64,000 nt of DNA from Neoscytalidium dimidiatum. Taxonomy: Eukaryota > Ascomycota > Dothideomycetes > Botryosphaeriales > Botryosphaeriaceae. This document shows, in pieces, positions 58,659-64,000 of the stretch. The position numbers and the translations under genes were made by a program. The notes beneath the pieces were generated by a model. The model ran no database searches and was not told where the DNA came from. It saw nothing but the letters and a program-made list of their open reading frames with translations. The stretch spans positions 2,852,001 to 2,916,000 of the forward strand of contig CM074699.1 in the NCBI GenBank assembly GCA_037367355.1. The letters run 5' to 3'. Position 1 is the stretch's first letter, and each line of letters begins with the position of its first letter.

Positions 58659-60729
58659 ATGAGGTGGAAGTGGTTGGCGCTACACGCGCAAGCTCTTGTG
58701 GTGGCTGGTGAATTTGTGAATCAGATTCGAGAGTACAACTTGACTCTCGAGTCGAAATGGCTGGGAAAAGGCGAGGTTATTCACTTCGGAGCCACCAGAG
58801 ATTACTTGTTGACATGAACCGAGATGGAAACTATCGCCCTACACTCAACATCAATGGCGACACACCTGGGCCTCTAATTTGGGGTTATGAGGGCGACACG
58901 CTCCGCGTCCATGTTACGAACAAGCTGCTCATCGAAGCTACAATGCACTGGTTAGTCCACTAGATACTGAGCAGAGGTCCAAGTTCTATTTGCATCAGGC
59001 ACGGTGTGTTCCAGTATGACAAATACTGGATGGACGGCGTGCCGGGAGTTACACAATACCCTATCGAGCCCAGAGACACGTACACGTACGAATTCACATT
59101 TACGAATCAGACTGGTATATATTTCTACCATGGACACTTCGGTCCTGCTTTTGCAGACGTCAGTAGAGATCAGATTCTTCATGAGATAGGCGACTGACGC
59201 CTTCCAGGGCCAAAGAGGGCCGCTCTGGATCAAGCCTGCGCCATGGCGGGAGCGGCCGTATAGCTTGATATCCGACAAGAAGGAAGACATTGCAGCCATG
59301 CTCTCTGCAGAGGATAAGGCCAAGCACTTGATGGTATCTGACTGGAATTATGACGGCATGGACATTCTCATAGTCATGTACCGTGATGCAGGTGCTACGC
59401 CATCCTGCTCAGCTTCACTCGTCATGAACGGTCATGAACGGCAAAGGCCGGACAATCTGCTTGGATCCAAATGTCATTGAACAGTCTGAAAACGGCGTCC
59501 ACCGTGATTCCAGCGGTTGTTTGCCACCAGATACTGGTATTGACTTCATGAACAAGAGGGAATGCGAGAACACGTACGCCGATCTTGAGGTCGTCGAAGT
59601 GGAGGATGGAGAAAAATACGTCTGGCTGAACTTCATACACCCTGGTGCTCACCATGAGTTGCGCATCTCCGTTGATGAGCACGAATATGTGGATAGTAGC
59701 AGCAGATGGCGATTTCGTCAAGCGAAAGAAAGTCCAGGTAGGTTTGCCGGTCTCATTGAGTATTTCATGCTAATTGCGCCAGGCTATCAATGTGAACATG
59801 GGCGAACGCATCAGCGTCCTTATTCCTCTTACGCAGAAGCCGGGTGAATACGCCATCCGCATGGCATCTCTGGCCGAGGAGCAGCTCATCTGGGGCTTGG
59901 GAATCCTCCGCTACCCCGGAGTCCACGAGACACGGGATGAAAAAGGGATCATGCGCCTTCCGGATAGCAAACCTCACATCGACATCCACGGGAACCTACT
60001 GACTGGGGGTGTCATGATGGACGAGATGAAAGATCTGATCCCGTTCCCTGATCGTCGGCCTCCAGCTAAAGCTGACCATACTTTCCGTTTCGCCATCAAG
60101 CGCCCGAATCCGAGCACGTGGATTCTAGCATCAGAGCCTCACCAAGGATTCCGTCAGCAGCTGCCTCCAGTGCTGTGGAACAAAGATTCCCGTGGGCCAA
60201 CGACGATTGAAGAAAGAAAAATGGATCTGTCGTGGACATCATCTACGAGAACGGCGCATTTGGCATGCATCCCTTCCACAAGTGAGTCGCGTTCGGTCAT
60301 TTTCGCTGAGCTTAAGTCTGACGATTCCAGACACAATCATAAAGCGTTCATTATCGGTGTAGGTGATGGCTTCTTCCGCTGGCCGGATGTTGCCACAGCC
60401 ATCAAGGAAGTCCCTGAGAACTTCAACATGATCAACCCACCCCTTCGCGACGGGGCGCGATTAGCTAAGGGCGAGGGTTCATGGACGGTCATCCGCTACC
60501 AGATCACCTTCCCTGCGATGTCTATGCTTCACTGTAAGTTTCGCACGCCGCGTCAGATGCCTGACCTAAGGCTTATCACTTCTCAGGCCATAGAATTCAT
60601 CACTTTGCTGGCGTGCAGCAGATCATTCTCCTCGAAGGCGCAGATGCTATGCCACCGCTCCCGGAATACATCAAGAACATGACACATGCGGAGTTTGTCC
60701 CACCTTTGAGATATGGACCCCTGGATTGA
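58659..60729 (+). pseudogene. Multicopper oxidase (Abr1/ferroxidase-like), frameshifted
   Basis: The ATG at 58659 opens a hydrophobic leader (MRWKWLALHAQALVVAG). All four copper motifs are kept once normal introns are removed: HWHG (joined over the intron after 58950), FYHGHFG, HPFHKHNH (joined over the intron near 60281-60328) and HCHRIHHFAG. The domain order is that of a three-cupredoxin enzyme of ~600 residues, closest to the fungal Abr1/ferroxidase-laccase group. The coding frame is broken about four times: after ATRDYLL (~58815), by a 10-bp tandem duplication at 59421-59440 next to VMNGKGR, by one extra base near 59687, and near 60220 before NGSVVDIIYENG. No premature stop interrupts the correct frames and splice sites are intact, so inactivation is probably recent. 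Intact relatives oxidise phenols or Fe(II), for example in conidial pigment formation. Confidence 0.75.
59421..59440 (+). repeat. 10-bp tandem duplication
   Basis: GTCATGAACG is repeated twice head to tail. Removing one copy restores the frame between SASLVMNG and KGRTICLDP, so the duplication itself explains one frameshift. Confidence 0.9.
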
Positions 60730-62099
60730 TTATCTACATTTGGACTAGCGGGTTCGAGCCACTCGATGACACCCAAATTGCCCGAAATGAATATTTACGT
60801 AGAAGAAGCTTGCAATGATAAATTTCCTAGACTGGGGAAGAAGGCATCTGTGTGCTAAGTGAGAAGACTGATGAAATGAATTTGGCCTGTGAGTTTGAGC
60901 TTCAAGCTATGTCAAAGTACGTGATTGTGAGGTGCCTATTCTCCGCAATTCGTACTTGTTTTCAGCGATTCACCGAATGCACTGACGAGATAGCCGGAGT
61001 TCCCCGCGGGACTGTGCAGATCGTTGGTGCCCAAAAATCCGATCATCCCGGACAGCAAAGCAATTGCCGCGATAAAGCATGTACGTGCGACAGTGTCTGG
61101 ACTTGCACGATAGGATCCGGGATGGTTTGAGGACCACCAAAGCTGAGCACCTGACGAACCAATTTCTTTGGGGGACATGAAATAGGGTGTCTTCGCGGTC
61201 ATTCGTTCCTGGATACAGACTCTTCTAGATCATAATCAGAAGATGCGAAGCAGCTGTGAAAGGTGGAACACTCTACTGAGTCCCACGTGGGCCTCCTGAT
61301 CTTCGCTTTTCCGGTTGACCGAACATCGATCACCGTCGCATTCTTCCTGAAGCCGGTGATATCGCCTTGAACATCCTACCCCAAAGCCGGGCCTTTATCG
61401 GGTCAACCGAGTCAGTGTTCAGACTCGCTTGGTGTACTGGGTACGACGGAGGTAGTCACGGTACACTGGCCGTAAGTGCAATTAGTGGGAGGTCTCACTC
61501 GCCACTCGCGTAGACGGTGTCTCGGACTGGTGGAAAACGATGACACCCATTCCCCTCTCCAAATTGTCATGGCCCTATACAGCATTGTTATGCAAAGATC
61601 TCGAATTTGCCAGGGCACGGTGCGGCCCGACTACCTGGTGCACCGCTCCTCTGTGAGAGGACCTAAAAAGACAGAATAACATGTTTTTGCATGCTGCGAA
61701 CCGGTAGCCCCTGCAACACTGCGGCAGGTAAGCTTTTAACAGCTTTCTCGCTGCACGTTGATGATTGAATTTTCTGGTGCATATCCCTACAGCTGCCTCT
61801 CTAGTTCCAATAAAGGCCACGACGTCCGAGCAGAGACGGCGGATGTTGACGGCAACAGTCCGAGACACACGGGTGCACCATTCCAGACTAGTTAAACTGA
61901 CACAGTAAAGGGGCGGGATTACATAAGTGTTCAAGACCGGCTAAATCTTTGGCCGGAGCCTAACTTCTCTTCCGCCAGTTCCCCGCATCACACATCTCAT
62001 CCCACCTCCGATTGCCGCCGTGCCCCGCCAACTGACGTGATTACCAATTGCGAAAATGTAGTTCCCGTCAACACCAGCGCTTCTGTAGAAGCTCTATAG
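60730..62099. other. Intergenic, one doubtful small ORF
   Basis: A minus-strand frame at 60936-61202 (88 codons) starts with ATG and has one hydrophobic helix (TCFIAAIALLSGMIGFLG), which resembles a short type II membrane protein or a first exon, but no continuation or family was found. Nothing else is supported. Confidence 0.35.
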
Positions 62100-63344
62100 A
62101 TGAAATTGCTTCGAAGAACACCTCAATTCCTCCTATCATCATCACACCTGCGTCTACGCCCGACCAGAGCTACGCACTCCAGTCCAGCCGTCACACCAGC
62201 CGCCCACATCCAAAGCGCAACCAGACACCGCAGCGCAGTAACCACCACCATGGCTTCCACCAATCCCACCGACCTCCCCAAACCCATCAAGATGGCCATC
62301 CTCGACGACTACCAAAACCTCTCCGCCCCCTACTTCACCTCCTTCTCCCCGCACGACCTCGAAATCACCACCTTCACCACCACCCTCTCGCCCACCGCCG
62401 ACCTCGCCGCCCTGACGGCCCGCCTGCAGCCCTACACCATCATCAGCACGATGCGCGAACGCACCGCCTTCCCCGCCGCCCTCGTCGACGCCCTCCCCAA
62501 CCTGCGCCTGCTCCTCACCACCGGCACGCGCAACAACGCGCTCGACCTGCCCGCCTTCGCCGCGCGCGGCATCCCCGTCGTCGGCACCGCGTCCGACGTC
62601 GCCAGCGGCGCCGGCTTCCCGCCGCCGAAAGGGTTCAGCAAGACGGTGCAGCACGCGTGGGCGCTGGTGCTGGCGCTGACCGACAACGTCGCGCGGGACG
62701 ACGCGAGCCTGCGCGCTGCCGGCGGCGCCTGGCAGGCGCGTCTGCCGCTCAACGTCTACCTCGCGGGCAAGACGTTCGCCGCGCTCGGCCTCGGCAAGCT
62801 GGGCGTCGCCGCGGCGAAGATCGCCGCCCTGGCGTTCGGCATGCGCGTCGTGGCGTGGAGCGCGAACTTGACGCAGGAAGAGGCGGATCGGCGGGCCGTG
62901 GAGGCGGGGTTGGAGAGCGGGAGTTTCGAGGCTGTGGCGAGCAAGGAGGAGTTGCTGCGGAGGGCGGATGTGCTGAGCTTGCATTACGTGCTGTCGGAGC
63001 GGTCCAAGGGGGTTTTGGGGGCGAAGGAGTTGGCGCTCTTGAAGAAGGAGGCGTTCTTGGTGAATACGGCCAGGGGCCCGTTGATCGATGAGGATGCGCT
63101 GTTTGAGGCGTTGGAGAAGGGCGCGATCAGGGGCGCGGCGCTGGATGTGTTTTGGGAGGAACCGTTGCCGGCGGATAGCAGGTGGAGGACAACGAAGTGG
63201 GGAGAGGAGGGGAGGAGTCAGGTGTTGTTGACGCCGCATACTGGGTACATGTTTGAGGAAACCATTGACTACTGGTGGAAGGAGACGGCGGCGAATGTTA
63301 GGAGATGGTTGGATGGGGAGGAGCTGAAGCCTCGGCTGGTATGA
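62100..63344 (+). CDS. D-isomer-specific 2-hydroxyacid dehydrogenase family
   Basis: Intronless, 414 residues from the ATG at 62100. The first ~50 residues (Arg/Ser/Thr/Ala-rich, MKLLRRTPQFLLSSSHLRLR) look like a mitochondrial presequence; a second ATG at 62250 would give a 364-residue cytosolic form. Substrate domain first (PIKMAILDDYQNLSAPYF), then the NAD Rossmann motif GLGKLG, HYVLSERSKGVL, NTARGPLIDEDAL with the active-site Arg region, and TPHTGYMFEETI with the catalytic His. Members reduce 2-keto acids or oxidise 2-hydroxy acids such as glyoxylate, hydroxypyruvate or phosphoglycerate; the insertion after VASGAGFPPPKG and the overall length fit the fungal glyoxylate-reductase-like group. 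Dual targeting by alternative starts is inference. Strong GC bias in the first half. Confidence 0.85.
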   Translation: MKLLRRTPQFLLSSSHLRLRPTRATHSSPAVTPAAHIQSATRHRSAVTTTMASTNPTDLPKPIKMAILDDYQNLSAPYFTSFSPHDLEITTFTTTLSPTADLAALTARLQPYTIISTMRERTAFPAALVDALPNLRLLLTTGTRNNALDLPAFAARGIPVVGTASDVASGAGFPPPKGFSKTVQHAWALVLALTDNVARDDASLRAAGGAWQARLPLNVYLAGKTFAALGLGKLGVAAAKIAALAFGMRVVAWSANLTQEEADRRAVEAGLESGSFEAVASKEELLRRADVLSLHYVLSERSKGVLGAKELALLKKEAFLVNTARGPLIDEDALFEALEKGAIRGAALDVFWEEPLPADSRWRTTKWGEEGRSQVLLTPHTGYMFEETIDYWWKETAANVRRWLDGEELKPRLV

Positions 63345-63406
63345 GACCAATTGCGCTTGATCACGTGGGCAGTCCAGGGCGTTATGTTGGAGATTACTAT
63401 GAAGCT

Positions 63407-64000
63407 CTATGATTCCACGTTACCTAGGAAATCCTCAAGCCCCGTCAGTCCTTCCTGATCCAGACTTTCAATTACGTTTCTGGCTGAGAATATGCAATCA
63501 TGAACGCCGATGCCTCCGTATGATTTGCCAGCAACCCTCAGCCTCCCTCCGAAGTATTTCGACAACGCCTGTCGCAAATCAGCCATTCGCTCGTGATGTC
63601 CGACCGTATATTGTGGAATAGAATCCCGGTGAAGCATCGTCATCACCTTCACCGGTTCCTCTTTCACGCCAAGATGTCTCTCCAGAACATTCCTCGCCAT
63701 ACTCGCGCCTTCACTCTCGCTTGGATACTCGGTCTTCCCGGCCCACCAGTATCCGCCGAGCATGACAGCAATCTTGGTCCCAGAGAATTCATCCTGCCAG
63801 GGCACGGCATCGGAATCGAAAACGATACCAAGGGCACGCTCTGGATTGACAGAAACAGGGACCGAACGGGGAATGATGTAGCCGAAGCCACGATAGGGCC
63901 TGTGGACAAAAGAACTCGAGAAGCAAAGCGTCACCACCATGACGGTGACTTCCTCCATGCGTGGCAAAGGAAGAGCGTTACTCTCGCTGGTCGCAGCCAG
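63407..64000 (-). CDS. HEM14: Protoporphyrinogen oxidase, C-terminal part (cut by window edge)
   Basis: The frame ends at 63407 and runs off the right edge, giving about 198 C-terminal residues. Segments of the mitochondrial protoporphyrinogen IX oxidase family are clear: YRGFGYIIPRS, NPERALGIVFDSD, KIAVMLGGYWW, IPQYTVGHHERM and the C-terminal FAD-contacting region LRVAGKSYGGIGVHDCIFSA. The enzyme removes six electrons from protoporphyrinogen IX to make protoporphyrin IX, the step before ferrochelatase, on the inner mitochondrial membrane. The N-terminal FAD-binding GxGxxG lies outside the window. The 3' end converges on the dehydrogenase gene with about 60 bp between stops. No defect is seen in the visible part. 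Confidence 0.88.
   Translation of the reverse strand: MAATSESNALPLPRMEEVTVMVVTLCFSSSFVHRPYRGFGYIIPRSVPVSVNPERALGIVFDSDAVPWQDEFSGTKIAVMLGGYWWAGKTEYPSESEGASMARNVLERHLGVKEEPVKVMTMLHRDSIPQYTVGHHERMADLRQALSKYFGGRLRVAGKSYGGIGVHDCIFSARNVIESLDQEGLTGLEDFLGNVES

Noticed and set aside
60744..60765. GGGTTCGAGCC resembling a tRNA T arm
   Set aside because: The flanking bases do not form acceptor, D or anticodon stems.
60936..61202. 88-codon minus-strand ORF with one hydrophobic helix
   Set aside because: Considered as a first exon of a UstYa-like or other type II membrane protein, but no second exon or family motif was found.
62154..63350. 398-codon minus-strand open frame
   Set aside because: Antisense shadow of the 2-hydroxyacid dehydrogenase; low-complexity Gly/Arg/Glu composition, no motif.
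1..64000. Transposon, CRISPR array, or prokaryotic operon signals
   Set aside because: No transposase, reverse transcriptase, long terminal repeats or spaced direct repeats were seen; the DNA is eukaryotic, with spliceosomal introns.

Overview
The window is nuclear DNA of a filamentous ascomycete (Pezizomycotina). Genes are split by short GT-AG introns, mostly 49-90 nt. The content is fungal: a Zn2Cys6 regulator, a SAT4-type rhodopsin-like membrane protein, a Mit1/CHD3-like remodeler, the exosome subunit Rrp4, mitochondrial Mrm1, protoporphyrinogen oxidase and an intron-bearing tRNA-Ile. I cannot name the genus or species.

Layout. 0-7 kb: a cytochrome P450 relic and an intact secreted GH79 glucuronidase-type hydrolase. 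7-21 kb: housekeeping genes, namely a MIT1-like chromatin remodeler, MRM1 on the other strand of a shared promoter, an unrecognised 239-aa ORF, a phospholipase D-like protein, and RRP4. 21-27 kb: sparse sequence, one small hypothetical gene, and a seven-exon MFS transporter. 27-34 kb: a decayed accessory block with two head-to-head carotenoid oxygenase pseudogenes, two intact tandem SnoaL-like genes, and a Zn2Cys6 regulator broken by a stop. 35-36 kb: a four-exon small secreted protein, then tRNA-Ile. 37-50 kb: a run of intact genes, namely a four-TM protein, a SAH/MTA-type deaminase, an IDO-like protein, a rhodopsin-like membrane protein, a nitrilase and a Baeyer-Villiger monooxygenase. 51-61 kb: a second decayed block with a DUF3433-type membrane protein and a divergent pair of multicopper oxidase-like genes, all damaged. 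62-64 kb: a 2-hydroxyacid dehydrogenase and the 3' part of protoporphyrinogen oxidase, cut by the window edge.

The strongest pattern is the contrast between clean core genes and accessory genes carrying stops, frameshifts and internal losses. At least six accessory genes are broken (P450, two carotenoid oxygenases, the regulator, the DUF3433 protein, the multicopper oxidase pair). Three of the stops are compatible with CpA-to-TpA change, the signature of repeat-induced point mutation, but this is inference. Exon borders were read by eye from splice signals and reading-frame continuity; no transcript data or database search was used.
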